A stretch of 64,000 bases of DNA from Huintestinicola sp050874005 (lineage in GTDB: Bacteria > Bacillota > Clostridia > Oscillospirales > Ruminococcaceae). The stretch spans positions 1-64,000 of the forward strand of contig NZ_JBNMJV010000010.1 of NCBI RefSeq assembly GCF_050874005.1. The letters are read 5' to 3'. Below the pieces are notes generated by a model. It was not told the DNA's origin and did not search any database. It saw nothing but the letters and a program-made list of their open reading frames with translations. The translations under genes and the position numbers were made by a program. Below, piece after piece: positions 16,586 through 25,176 of this stretch. The stretch's first letter is position 1; each line of letters starts with the position of its first letter.

Positions 16586-16618
16586 GCCCCCACCAACATA
16601 CGGTGAGGGGCATTTTTT
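16586..16618. terminator. Second hairpin between convergent genes
   Basis: GCCCCCACC pairs with GGTGAGGGGC; T-run on the plus side, while on the minus side it lies just after the FtsA-like gene's stop codon, so it may serve both directions. Confidence 0.6.
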
Positions 16619-16625
16619 CATATCC

Positions 16626-18785
16626 TTATGTTTCCCATTTAATAACAATACTGTCTCCCTCGTGGAGAACGTCCATAAAGCTTGCGTTCTGACCGTTTAA
16701 GGTAAGTATCATATTTCCGCTTGGAGGCGGGTCGCTGATGTCGATATCCGCAAGAGCCATAAGCTCAATAAACTCGTGGGGTGAATTGTCGGTACGGGGT
16801 TCAAGACGGGTGGGTCTGCCGTTAAGGGTAACGGTTATGCTGCCCGAGGGATCATCGGGTCGAGCGGAAGTATCGGCAGGGGCAGGCTCGGGAGCAGTTA
16901 TGGGTATTCCCGAAAGGGTCTGGACGGTGCGGCTTGCCTTTTCATCCTTGAGGGCGATATCACGTGCGGCATTGGGGAGATCTTCCCTTGACGCCTGCTT
17001 GTCCTTTGTAACAAAGGCGTCATTCTCCTCGAGAACGTAATCCTCCTTTACAAGCCTGTCGTTCTTGAAAAAGGCAATTCCCGAGCAGTCATAGGGCAAT
17101 GACATTATAAGGTCGCCCAGGGTCTCTATGGACTCTATCTCAATATTATCGTAATTCTGAACGCTGTAATTGCCCGTAACAACAGCTCCATTGGCACGGA
17201 CAGTCCTGCCGAAGGTGTATTCCTCGCCGTCAATGATGACCTTCTTTGTAAATACCTCGCCTGCAATGTCGCTGACGGTAACTGCGGCATTTGCGCCAAC
17301 GGTGGCAGGGGTGAACTCAATATCGTCCCCGGGCTTTACGGTGTATTCAAGGGTTGCGGGGAGACCATTTACCATTATCTGTGCAGGTGTGGAGGTCTCG
17401 CCTCTGAGGCTCTGCTTTTCGCCGTTTAAGGTGAAAACAAGTCCCCTGCCCGATTTTCCGATTATCTGAGGTGTCTGGAAGCCTGCATTCATAAGCAGGT
17501 CTGCGGCGGTGACGGTCTTGGTGTCGAAAATGCGGAATTTTCCGCCGTTGAGGGTCACCTGAGAGAACTCATAGCCCTTCTGGAGTGTGGCGGTAATTCC
17601 AATTCCGATAGGAGTCACAAACTCGGGACCCGTGAGCTTTACCTTTCCGAGATTTATATTCTTCCGGTAATTCTGACCGCCTATAGCCACACGGTTTTCG
17701 GGTATCTGAAGCTTTTCGGCAACAAGAGAAGTCAGCTCGGGGATAAGGCTTCCGCCGCCTACAAGGAACACCGCCGCAGGAGCGGAGCCGTTGGCTTCGA
17801 GTATATTATCCGCAATGGTGTCCGCAAGCTGGTCGACCGCAGGGAAAAGCCCCGAGAAAAATTCGTCCGACTTTATGGTATGCTCAAAGCCTAAAATATC
17901 CGTAAAGCTTACGTCCTCGCCGGGAGGTGTGAGCTTCATATTTTCGGCTGTCTCAAAATCAACAAGGTATTTCTGAATGATATCCTCGGTTATCTCGTCG
18001 CCTGCAATGGTAGCCATTGCATATGCCACAATGCTGCCGCTGCGGGAAACGGCTATATCCGTAGTACCTGCGCCAATATCAACAAGGGCGATGTTTATGA
18101 GCCTTACCTCGGGGGGGATTATCACATTCATAGCGGCGATAGGCTCAAGGGTCAGACTGCACACGTCCAGCCCGTTCATATCCATAACGGTGTAAAGGCT
18201 CTCCACCACAAGGCTCGGCAGGAATGCGGCGATAAGCTCCACCTCAACCTTCTTGCCCTTGTGACCTAAAAGGCTCTTTATGGGGTAATCGTCCAGAGCA
18301 TATTTGATAACGGTGTGACCCACGCAGTAAAAGGTAGTTCCCTCAGCGGTGCTGTCGCTGTCAAGCTCGGACTGAGCCTTTGCCACCGCTTCAAGTTCCA
18401 GAGATTTGAGCATATTCTCGGTAATGCTTTCCCTGCCGTCAAGCTCGGTCTCAACCAGAGCACGCTTGGTTTTAAGGGCACGTCCTGCAGCAGCGATAGC
18501 CACCTTTGAAAGGGTCATCTCTGCCTTTTCCTCAAGGGCGGCTTTCACCTGACTTACGATCCTCGAGGTCTCCACGATATCCTCGATCTGACCGTCCAGC
18601 ATAGCACGGCGCTTGTGAGGAACGGAAACAGCCTCGCTTACCGTAAAAACGCCGTCCTCCATATGCCCGATAACGCCCACCACGTTTCGGGTGCCTATAT
18701 CAAGGGCGAAGATATCGTTCTCGCCCTGGGGGGATTTCTGCGCCTTGCGTATCACCGAAGCGCCCTGAGCTTTGCTTTTAGGCAT
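16626..18785 (-). CDS. FtsA-domain ATPase with long C-terminal beta-repeat extension
   Basis: 719 aa from the ATG at 18785 (AAAGGA 9 bases upstream). Residues ~25-400 are actin-like: phosphate 1 FALDIGTRNVVGVIG, phosphate 2 ALVDIGAGTTDIAV, adenosine motif VFLVGGGSLIPEL. FtsA is usually about 420 aa; here ~300 more residues hold repeated short beta units of the form LNG...LR..., ending VILTLNGQN-like and GDSIVIKW. No amphipathic membrane anchor is obvious at the end. This matches the large clostridial FtsA-like proteins; whether it tethers FtsZ is not known. Confidence 0.8.
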   Translation of the reverse strand: MPKSKAQGASVIRKAQKSPQGENDIFALDIGTRNVVGVIGHMEDGVFTVSEAVSVPHKRRAMLDGQIEDIVETSRIVSQVKAALEEKAEMTLSKVAIAAAGRALKTKRALVETELDGRESITENMLKSLELEAVAKAQSELDSDSTAEGTTFYCVGHTVIKYALDDYPIKSLLGHKGKKVEVELIAAFLPSLVVESLYTVMDMNGLDVCSLTLEPIAAMNVIIPPEVRLINIALVDIGAGTTDIAVSRSGSIVAYAMATIAGDEITEDIIQKYLVDFETAENMKLTPPGEDVSFTDILGFEHTIKSDEFFSGLFPAVDQLADTIADNILEANGSAPAAVFLVGGGSLIPELTSLVAEKLQIPENRVAIGGQNYRKNINLGKVKLTGPEFVTPIGIGITATLQKGYEFSQVTLNGGKFRIFDTKTVTAADLLMNAGFQTPQIIGKSGRGLVFTLNGEKQSLRGETSTPAQIMVNGLPATLEYTVKPGDDIEFTPATVGANAAVTVSDIAGEVFTKKVIIDGEEYTFGRTVRANGAVVTGNYSVQNYDNIEIESIETLGDLIMSLPYDCSGIAFFKNDRLVKEDYVLEENDAFVTKDKQASREDLPNAARDIALKDEKASRTVQTLSGIPITAPEPAPADTSARPDDPSGSITVTLNGRPTRLEPRTDNSPHEFIELMALADIDISDPPPSGNMILTLNGQNASFMDVLHEGDSIVIKWET

Positions 18786-18997
18786 TTTTATCATTCCTTT
18801 ATGTAAAAAATTGTAAAATATTTTCGGTCGGCGGCGTTTTTTGCACTTTTCTGCCGCAGAAAACAGTATTCTCTTTTATTATAATATATTTCCTTGAAAT
18901 TTGCAATATTTTTCTTGGGGTTAAGGCGTAAATTTTCGCTTTATTTTTGCCGTTTAAAGCTTCGGGAAAATTTTTTTGAGAAATTTCAAAAAAACTC

Positions 18998-19026
18998 TTG
19001 ACAAGAAGATTTATATGTGATATAAT
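18998..19026 (+). promoter_or_regulatory. Promoter of tRNA-Leu
   Basis: TTGACA (18998-19003), 17 bases, TATAAT (19021-19026), an exact consensus, ~35 bases before the mature 5' end. The 200 bases between this and the FtsA-like gene are AT-rich, with its own upstream -10 candidates and no gene. Confidence 0.85.
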
Positions 19027-19060
19027 AGCATAGTCGGTTGATGAGACCGACAGATAATAT

Positions 19061-19144
19061 GCGAGAGTGCTGGAATAGGCAGACAGGCACGTTTGAGGTG
19101 CGTGTGTCTTTGACGTGTGGGTTCAAGTCCCATCTCTCGCACCA
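19061..19144 (+). tRNA. tRNA-Leu (anticodon GAG)
   Basis: 84 bases including an encoded CCA. Acceptor stem GCGAGAG/CTCTCGC, anticodon GAG at 19095-19097 within loop TTGAGGT, long variable arm of class II type, and T-loop GTTCAAGTC. Reads CTC/CTT Leu codons. Stand-alone, with its own promoter and terminator. Confidence 0.96.
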
Positions 19145-19152
19145 AAGTTTAG

Positions 19153-19188
19153 TCCGCAGACTGTGATAAAACGGTCTGCGGATTTTTT
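19153..19188 (+). terminator. Terminator of tRNA-Leu
   Basis: CCGCAGAC and GTCTGCGG form an 8-bp stem followed by ATTTTTT. Confidence 0.85.
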
Positions 19189-19196
19189 GATTTAAT

Positions 19197-19225
19197 TTGA
19201 CAAAATATGCCGTATATGATATCAT
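19197..19225 (+). promoter_or_regulatory. Promoter of the 27-aa peptide gene
   Basis: TTGACA (19197-19202), 17 bases, TATCAT (19220-19225). Starts a transcript about 30 bases before the peptide's ATG. Confidence 0.6.
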
Positions 19226-19264
19226 TAAATTGGCTGTCAGCCCCGAAAGGGGGTGTATGATCCA

Positions 19265-19348
19265 ATGACAATAATCTCGTTTATCTTGTCTGTATTGGCA
19301 AGTGTAGTAGCTTACTACATATGCAAATGGTTGGACAGTGACAAGTAA
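19265..19348 (+). CDS. 27-aa single-helix membrane peptide, type I toxin-like
   Basis: MTIISFILSVLASVVAYYIC followed by KWLDSDK: one membrane helix with a charged tail. GAAAGGGGGTG lies about 10 bases before the ATG. The pattern SFxLSVxAxVxAYYIxKWLD is one I know from unannotated short genes in Clostridia. A convergent consensus promoter at 19467-19495 would make an RNA complementary to its 3' region, the layout of TxpA/RatA and BsrG/SR4 type I systems. Toxicity is inferred, not shown. Confidence 0.7.
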   Translation: MTIISFILSVLASVVAYYICKWLDSDK

Positions 19349-19389
19349 ATGACAGTCACCGGCCTAAAGGTTTGCCGCCTTTCAAAATA

Positions 19390-19460
19390 AAAGGCAAGCC
19401 CCCCTCGGAAAGCCACTTCTGAGGGGGGCATTTGTGTATGCCTCTGACAATAATCTCTAT
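19390..19460 (-). ncRNA. Putative antisense RNA to the 27-aa peptide mRNA
   Basis: Start predicted near 19460 from the promoter at 19467-19495; end near 19390 after the hairpin 19398-19429 (GCCCCCCTC/GAGGGGGGC) and a U-rich stretch CTTGCCTTTTATTTT on the minus strand. About 70 nt, overlapping the 3' untranslated part of the peptide transcript. No homologue recognised. Confidence 0.55.
19398..19429. terminator. Hairpin between peptide gene and hisC
   Basis: 9-bp GC stem GCCCCCCTC/GAGGGGGGC, 14-base loop. Probable terminator for the antisense RNA and for readthrough from hisC; it also falls at the expected end of the peptide mRNA. Confidence 0.7.
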
Positions 19461-19466
19461 ACTTAT

Positions 19467-19495
19467 ATTATATACTCAATCTTCCCGAATGTCAA
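19467..19495 (-). promoter_or_regulatory. Consensus promoter for antisense RNA, inside the 3' end of hisC
   Basis: Minus strand TTGACA (19490-19495), 17 bases, TATAAT (19467-19472), an exact match. It lies at the very end of hisC and downstream of its promoter, with no minus-strand gene ahead, so its product should be a small RNA. Confidence 0.7.
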
Positions 19496-20564
19496 TACCC
19501 ATTCCGGGATTTTTTATGTACTCTTTCAAAGCCCCGATAAGCGCATCTATCTCCTCATCTGTGCCGATAGTGATCCTCAGATGGTTATCTATCCTGGGCT
19601 TGTTGAAAAAGCGCACGTAAATGTCTTTAGTTTTAAGGAAAGCGCTGATATCCGCCGCTCTGTATTTGGGGTGAGAGGCAAAAAGGAAATTGGTGCTGCT
19701 GTCCTTAACGTCAAAGCCCATTTTTCGAAGCTCATCGGTAAGCCTGTCTCTTGTTCTTATGATCCTGTCCACAGTAACTCTGAAATACTCCTCGTCTGCG
19801 ATAGAAGCACAGCCTGCGGCAATGGCAACGCTGTCAACGGGATAGGAATTGTAGGAGTCCTTAGCCGCCCTGAGAGCGCCGATAATGTCCTTTCCGCCAA
19901 AGCAGCAGCCAATTCTCATACCCGCCATAGAGCGTGATTTGGAGAAGGTCTGCACCACCGCAAGATTGGGATATTCCTTTAAAAGGGGCAGAGCCGAAAC
20001 GCCGCCGAAATCCACATATGCTTCGTCGGAAATAACAACGCTGTCGGGATTTGCGTCAAGTATCTCCCGCATAAAATCAAGATCTCTGCCAATGCTTGTG
20101 GGGGCGTTGGGGTTGCAGATGATAACGCCGCCGTTTTCACGCTTGTAGTCCTCGGCTCTGATGTTGAAATCCTCGTCAACGGGAATAAGCTCATAGGGGA
20201 TTTTCAGCATACTGCACCATACGGGGTAAAACGAGTATGTAATATCGGGGTAAAGCACAGGCTTTCCCGAATTGAAAAATGCTCTGAAGCAAAGCGCAAG
20301 CACATCGTCCGAACCGTTTCCGATGAAAACATTCTCCTCGGAAAGCCCCGCCCTCTCCGCAACCGCACTTACAAGGGGAGTTGCGTCTGCATCGGGATAT
20401 TTGTTAAGCCCCGCTGCCTTGAAGCTGTTTATCGCCTCAATGACCTTTGGAGAGGGGGGATAAGGATTTTCGTTGGCATTGAGCTTTATAAAATCCGCCT
20501 TTTTAGGCTGCTCCCCTGCCACATAGGGGGCTATGTCAATAAGATTATCTTTCCAGTTACCCAT
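19476..20564 (-). CDS. hisC: Histidinol-phosphate aminotransferase
   Basis: 362 aa, class I/II PLP aminotransferase. Seen: KLNANENPYPPSP near the start, NPNAPTS, VISDEAYVDFG (PLP-contacting Asp/Tyr), the PLP lysine in TFSKSRSMAGMRIG, and the C-terminal NHLRITIGT. It exchanges histidinol phosphate and imidazole-acetol phosphate in histidine synthesis. Stand-alone: no other his genes nearby, so a broader aromatic aminotransferase role is possible. AAAGGAAG precedes the ATG. Confidence 0.93.
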   Translation of the reverse strand: MGNWKDNLIDIAPYVAGEQPKKADFIKLNANENPYPPSPKVIEAINSFKAAGLNKYPDADATPLVSAVAERAGLSEENVFIGNGSDDVLALCFRAFFNSGKPVLYPDITYSFYPVWCSMLKIPYELIPVDEDFNIRAEDYKRENGGVIICNPNAPTSIGRDLDFMREILDANPDSVVISDEAYVDFGGVSALPLLKEYPNLAVVQTFSKSRSMAGMRIGCCFGGKDIIGALRAAKDSYNSYPVDSVAIAAGCASIADEEYFRVTVDRIIRTRDRLTDELRKMGFDVKDSSTNFLFASHPKYRAADISAFLKTKDIYVRFFNKPRIDNHLRITIGTDEEIDALIGALKEYIKNPGMGIDIRED

Positions 20565-20721
20565 AATGTTAACTTCCTTTCAGAAAAAGCTATAATCATT
20601 ATATCACATTTCTGAGAAGTGGGCAAGAGAGAAATTATTTTTTTAGATCAACAAAACCATAAAAATCAATCCCATATTAAAAACCCTTCCCGAAAATCTG
20701 CACCGCAGGCACTCAACCCCC

Positions 20722-20750
20722 TTGACAAATCCGCATATTTGTAGGATAAT
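20722..20750 (+). promoter_or_regulatory. Promoter of the GH4-like gene
   Basis: TTGACA (20722-20727), 17 bases, GATAAT (20745-20750). The divergent hisC promoter (TATAAT on the minus strand near 20600) occupies the other half of this gap. Confidence 0.75.
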
Positions 20751-20787
20751 ATAAGTTGGATAAATGTATAGAAAGGAACTGCGGATA

Positions 20788-22152
20788 ATGAACGGTGACA
20801 GGCTTAATATCGCATATATCGGAGGAGGCTCCTGCAACTATGGCTGGAAGCTTATCCCCGAGCTTGCGGACATAGATCTGTGTGCAATGGTGAAGCTTTA
20901 TGATATAGACAAAACCTGCTCCCTCGCCAACGAGGTGATAGGAAACAATATCCACGACAGAGGAAATACAAAAGGAGACATTGTATATCTCGCCTGCGAC
21001 GAGGCGGAGGAGGCTCTTAGAGACGCCGATTTCGTAATTCTCGCCTTTGAGCCGGGAGGACTGGATGAGCAGGTGAGCCAGCTCCATCTTCCCGAGACCT
21101 ACGGAATTTTTCAGACAGGCGGAGAAAATTCGGGGCTTTCCTCAGTCATAAGAGCGCTTAAAATAATGCCCCTCTGCGCCGAGTATTCCCATATGATAGA
21201 ACATCTCTGCCCCAACGCCTGGGTCATAAACCTCTGCACACCTATGGCGGAGTGTATGACCGTTCTCCACAACGAATTTACCGAAATGAAGCTTGTGGGA
21301 GCTTCTTCGGACACCTTTGCCGCCAGGGAGCTTATCGCCACAATGGTCTGCGAGAGCAAAGAGATAAGCGGAGTGCGCAGGCGTGACATAAAGACAAATC
21401 TTCTCGGAATAAGCGGATTTTCCTGGTTTGACGAGCTGTCCTACAATGGTGAGAGCCTTATGCCGATGTTCAGGGAATATGCGGAAAAATACGGCGACTC
21501 GGGCTATGAGTTTCGCATAAATGAGTATAGGACCAATCCCGACGCCGACGCTCATCGGGTAAAATTCGACCTGTTTCTCCGTTTCGGACTTATACCTGCG
21601 GTAAACGACCGCTCCGCCGCCGAGTTCTGTCCCCCTTGGTACACAAAGGACAGCAAGGAAATGGCGGCGTGGAAATTCTCCCCTATGACCGTAAATTACA
21701 AAAAGAGAATGTTAGGTGACAAGACCTCAAAGGTCAAGAAATATATGAATGGAGAGGTTTTGCCCAAGTCCGTTGACTCCACCGAAGTCCCCGAAATGAT
21801 ACGTGCGCTGTGCGGCGGCGGAAATCTTATTTCGGCGGTGTCCCTTCCCAACAAGGGACAGGTGGAAAATCTCCCCGAGGGAGCTATTGTAGAGACAAAC
21901 GCACTCATAAGCTGCGGCAGCGTAAGAGCCGTATGTGCAGGCAGGCTCCCCGACAGCATTGCGGGGCTGTCCGTCCGCCACGTTTACAACAGAGAGGCTG
22001 TAGTAAAGGCGTTCGAGGAACGTGACCTTGACATTGCCTTCAATGCGTTCCTCAATGACCCGCTTATGACCTGCGGACTTACCGAAGCCACCGAGCTTTA
22101 CAGGGAATTGCTTTCGGCGGTAAGGACACATCTGCTTTATTATTGTGAGTAA
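20788..22152 (+). CDS. Glycoside hydrolase family 4-like protein lacking the metal ligands
   Basis: 454 aa from ATG 20788 (AAAGGAA upstream). The N-terminal NAD-binding fold is intact (IAYIGGGSCNYGWKL), and order and length fit GH4. GH4 enzymes bind Mn through a Cys (VGLC..) and a His (GLNH.SW) and use NAD redox chemistry. Here these read VGASSD and GISGFSWF, so Cys, Asn and His are all replaced. Either catalysis has been lost or the active site has been rebuilt. Stand-alone gene with its own promoter; no sugar transporter adjacent. Confidence 0.78.
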   Translation: MNGDRLNIAYIGGGSCNYGWKLIPELADIDLCAMVKLYDIDKTCSLANEVIGNNIHDRGNTKGDIVYLACDEAEEALRDADFVILAFEPGGLDEQVSQLHLPETYGIFQTGGENSGLSSVIRALKIMPLCAEYSHMIEHLCPNAWVINLCTPMAECMTVLHNEFTEMKLVGASSDTFAARELIATMVCESKEISGVRRRDIKTNLLGISGFSWFDELSYNGESLMPMFREYAEKYGDSGYEFRINEYRTNPDADAHRVKFDLFLRFGLIPAVNDRSAAEFCPPWYTKDSKEMAAWKFSPMTVNYKKRMLGDKTSKVKKYMNGEVLPKSVDSTEVPEMIRALCGGGNLISAVSLPNKGQVENLPEGAIVETNALISCGSVRAVCAGRLPDSIAGLSVRHVYNREAVVKAFEERDLDIAFNAFLNDPLMTCGLTEATELYRELLSAVRTHLLYYCE

Positions 22153-22263
22153 GCGTCAGCGGGTGTCGACCTGCGAATTTGCCGGGATTTGCAGTTTAGT
22201 CTCCGTGCCGATGGGTATAATAGTCTCTCAAATACTCTATGATGAAACAAACAGGAGGAACAT

Positions 22264-22647
22264 ATGGAGCTTTGCAATAATTGTTCTGATATTCAGGATA
22301 TTATGAATTCTGCAGCTTTGGTTTCAAAAAAGAGTGCGCTTGATGGATTATATGCATTAAAAGAGACGTATCCGCTGCTTAAAAATGCATACCAAAGCGG
22401 AAGACGTGTTCTGTATATGTCCGACTGTAATTTTGAAAATTTAATGGAAGAGGTTGGTTGGGAACGTTATTATACATATCTTACATATTTGAAATGTCCG
22501 AAATGCAATAAATATTTTTATTTGGGAATATGTGTTCGGGGAAGACCTGTTTTTAAAATTATGGATAACCCGCCCGATAAAGATATTTTCTGCAAGTCGG
22601 CAGAAAGAGAAGAAAAAAGAATATATATGTCAGATGAAGCTAAATGA
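22264..22647 (+). CDS. Uncharacterised small protein with CxxC
   Basis: 127 aa, not recognised. Mixed alpha/beta, no signal peptide. CPKCNKYFYLGICVRG in the second half could bind zinc together with a later Cys. Strong AGGAGGAAC site before the ATG and TATAAT at about 22218. It is clearly more AT-rich than the GH4 and ppk genes on either side, which suggests transfer. It resembles in size and context the small immunity-type genes elsewhere in the window. Confidence 0.65.
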   Translation: MELCNNCSDIQDIMNSAALVSKKSALDGLYALKETYPLLKNAYQSGRRVLYMSDCNFENLMEEVGWERYYTYLTYLKCPKCNKYFYLGICVRGRPVFKIMDNPPDKDIFCKSAEREEKRIYMSDEAK

Positions 22648-22701
22648 GCCGACATATTTGCACCGAATAGATCCATTACGAAAAAAGTGAGGTAAAATAA
22701 A

Positions 22702-24831
22702 ATGACAAGCTGCTACGATAACAGAGAGCTGAGCTGGCTTAAATTCAACGTCAGAGTGCTTGAGGAGGCAAGGGACAGATCCGTACCCCTCTGCGAAAGG
22801 CTTCTGTTTTCACAGATATTCCAGTCTAATTTAGACGAATTTTTTATGATAAGAGTAGGCTCTCTCTGCGACAGAGTCCTCGTTGACGACAACAAGGAGG
22901 ACAACAAAACGGGTATGACCCCAAAGGAACAGCTGAAAGCCATTTACAGCCGTGTGAAAGAGCTTGTTCCCGTAAAGGACGAGGCATATTTTGCCACCAT
23001 AAAGGAACTTGAGGAAATAGGCATTGAGCACGTGAAAATATCCTCTCTCACCGCCGAGGAGGAAGGATATCTGAGAGCCTATTTCAATTCCGAGATACGC
23101 CCCCTTATCTCCCCTCAGGTGGTGGATAAGCGTCACCCATTCCCATTTCTGAAAAACAAGGAAATTTACGCTGTAACTCACCTTGAGTCCAAAAACTCCG
23201 TAAAGCTGGGCATAATCCCCGCAGGCGGCAGCTTTTCACGTATCATTCCCCTGCCCGACAAGAGCCGTTTCAGATTTTTGCTTGCGGAAGATGTTATTCT
23301 TCACTACTGCGGCAGCGTTTTTGAGAATTACCGTCTCCTTGACAAGGCTCTTATCCGCATAACCCGAAATGCAGACATCAATATGGAAGAGGGGCTTTAC
23401 GACCATGAGGTCGACCTGAGACAGGTTATGGAAGAGCTTCTTAAAAAGCGGAAAAAGCTTGCTCCCGTCCGTCTCGAGGTATCGGGAGACTTAGGAAAAG
23501 AAGCCACCGAATTTCTCTGCCGTCAGCTGGAGCTTGACAGCCACCAGATAAGCTGCTGCACCGCTCCCCTTGATATGAGCTTTGTATTTTCTCTCCGCAA
23601 CAGGATAGAAAAGGCTCACCCCGAGATGTTCTTTGAGCCGGTTTTCCCCCAGCGTCCGGCAATGATAGCCCAGAATGTGCCTATGATAAGCCAGATACTC
23701 CGCAGGGATATCCTGCTTTCATACCCCTATGAGAGCATACGTCCCTTCATTCAGCTCCTTGTGGAGGCAGGAAACGACCCCGATGTTATATCCATAAAGA
23801 TAACCCTCTACCGTGTGGCATCAAACTCAAAGATAGTTGAGGCTCTCATAAATGCCGCCGAAAACGGCAAGGAGGTTTTCGTGCTTGTGGAGCTGAGAGC
23901 CAGATTTGACGAGGAGAATAACATCGAATGGTCGAAACGGCTCGAAAGAGCAGGCTGCAAGGTAATGTACGGCCCCGAAAATCTTAAAGTACACTCCAAG
24001 CTTATGCTCATCACCCGTAAAAACGGCTCCGAGCTTCAGCACATCACTCAGATTGGAACAGGCAACTACAACGAAAAGACCTCCGAGCTGTACACCGACC
24101 TTTCCCTTATGACCGCCGACCCCGAGATAGGCGAAGAAGCAGGAACGGTATTCAACGCTCTGTCAATCGGAAATCTTGTGGAGAACACTTCACATCTTTT
24201 AGTCGCTCCTCTTTCGCTCCAGAACAAGATAATCGACTTTATTGACGGGGAAATTGCTGCTGCAAGAAGCGGCGAGGGCGGATATATAGGACTCAAGCTC
24301 AACTCCCTTACGGATAAGCTGCTTATTGACAAGCTTATCGAAGCAAGCTGTGCAGGTGTTAAGATAGAAATGGTGATACGTGGAATATGCTGTCTCGTTG
24401 CGGGAGTTCCAGGTATGACCGAAAATATCACCGTAAGAAGCATTGTGGGCAGGTATCTTGAACATTCCAGAATATACATATTTGGTCAGGGCACCAAAGG
24501 CGACCACGGTGATAGGCAGCGTATCTACATCTCCTCTGCGGACTTTATGACCCGAAACACCCTGAGACGTGTGGAGGTCGCAGCTCCCGTAAAGTCTCCC
24601 GAGCTCAGGAAAAGGGTGCTTCACATTTTTGATATCCTGCTTCGTGACAACGTTAAGGCAAGGATACAGCTTCCCGACGGAAGCTATGAGCGGATATCTC
24701 CCAAGGAGGGAGAAGAACCTCTTACCGCCCAGCAGTATTTCATTGATGAGGCTGCCGGGGCTGCGGCTGCTTCCGCTCTGAAAAAGCCTGTTAAGGTGAG
24801 GGTGAGACGGAGAAAGAAGGTCGGAAGGTAA
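22702..24831 (+). CDS. ppk1: Polyphosphate kinase 1
   Basis: 709 aa, full length. N domain NRELSWLKFNVRVLEEA and LDEFFMIRVG; catalytic phospholipase-D-like halves with KVHSKLMLITR (phosphorylated His) and, later, RQRIYISSADFMTRNTLRRVEV. Makes inorganic polyphosphate from ATP reversibly. GAGGT lies 10 bases before the ATG. The C-terminus ends in a basic KVRVRRRKK tail. Ends at a bidirectional terminator. Confidence 0.95.
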   Translation: MTSCYDNRELSWLKFNVRVLEEARDRSVPLCERLLFSQIFQSNLDEFFMIRVGSLCDRVLVDDNKEDNKTGMTPKEQLKAIYSRVKELVPVKDEAYFATIKELEEIGIEHVKISSLTAEEEGYLRAYFNSEIRPLISPQVVDKRHPFPFLKNKEIYAVTHLESKNSVKLGIIPAGGSFSRIIPLPDKSRFRFLLAEDVILHYCGSVFENYRLLDKALIRITRNADINMEEGLYDHEVDLRQVMEELLKKRKKLAPVRLEVSGDLGKEATEFLCRQLELDSHQISCCTAPLDMSFVFSLRNRIEKAHPEMFFEPVFPQRPAMIAQNVPMISQILRRDILLSYPYESIRPFIQLLVEAGNDPDVISIKITLYRVASNSKIVEALINAAENGKEVFVLVELRARFDEENNIEWSKRLERAGCKVMYGPENLKVHSKLMLITRKNGSELQHITQIGTGNYNEKTSELYTDLSLMTADPEIGEEAGTVFNALSIGNLVENTSHLLVAPLSLQNKIIDFIDGEIAAARSGEGGYIGLKLNSLTDKLLIDKLIEASCAGVKIEMVIRGICCLVAGVPGMTENITVRSIVGRYLEHSRIYIFGQGTKGDHGDRQRIYISSADFMTRNTLRRVEVAAPVKSPELRKRVLHIFDILLRDNVKARIQLPDGSYERISPKEGEEPLTAQQYFIDEAAGAAAASALKKPVKVRVRRRKKVGR

Positions 24832-24882
24832 TTTTGATTTCCGGTTCCAATTGAAATAATGCACGTTTTAAAAGTATGACAT

Positions 24883-24916
24883 AAAAAAGCACCCTGTTCC
24901 CAAGGTGCTTTTTTAT
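24883..24916. terminator. Bidirectional terminator between ppk1 and cassette B
   Basis: AAAAAAGCACC and GGTGCTTTTTT flank an 8-11 base loop; U-tracts on both strands end the two convergent transcripts. Confidence 0.85.
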
Positions 24917-25171
24917 TCAGCTTTCAAAAACGATAGTATTTCCTTTTGCTTTAAAATTAACGGGAATGTCACCGTGTATCATTATCCAGGGCATTCCGCC
25001 GTTTCCGAAACAATTACGGGTCTTTTCAACCACAAAGTCAGAAGTACTGAAAAGCCTGTGCTCCGAATCAATTATTTTAAGTATTTTTGAATCAAGGAAG
25101 TTTCCGTTATACTCGGAACAATCTAATACAGTATCGTTTCCGATTTTTGTTGCATTAAGTATCATACACAT
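24917..25171 (-). CDS. Small protein, putative immunity partner of the HExxH cassette
   Basis: 84 aa from ATG 25171, eight bases after AAGGAG (earlier in-frame ATG 25177 and GTG 25180 crowd the site). Beta-rich, no signal peptide, no family named. It starts 6 bases after the toxin-like gene's stop and ends at the shared terminator, so the two form a two-gene unit like cassette A, whose partner is also 84 aa, although the two sequences are not similar. Confidence 0.6.
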   Translation of the reverse strand: MCMILNATKIGNDTVLDCSEYNGNFLDSKILKIIDSEHRLFSTSDFVVEKTRNCFGNGGMPWIMIHGDIPVNFKAKGNTIVFES

Positions 25172-25176
25172 AATCA

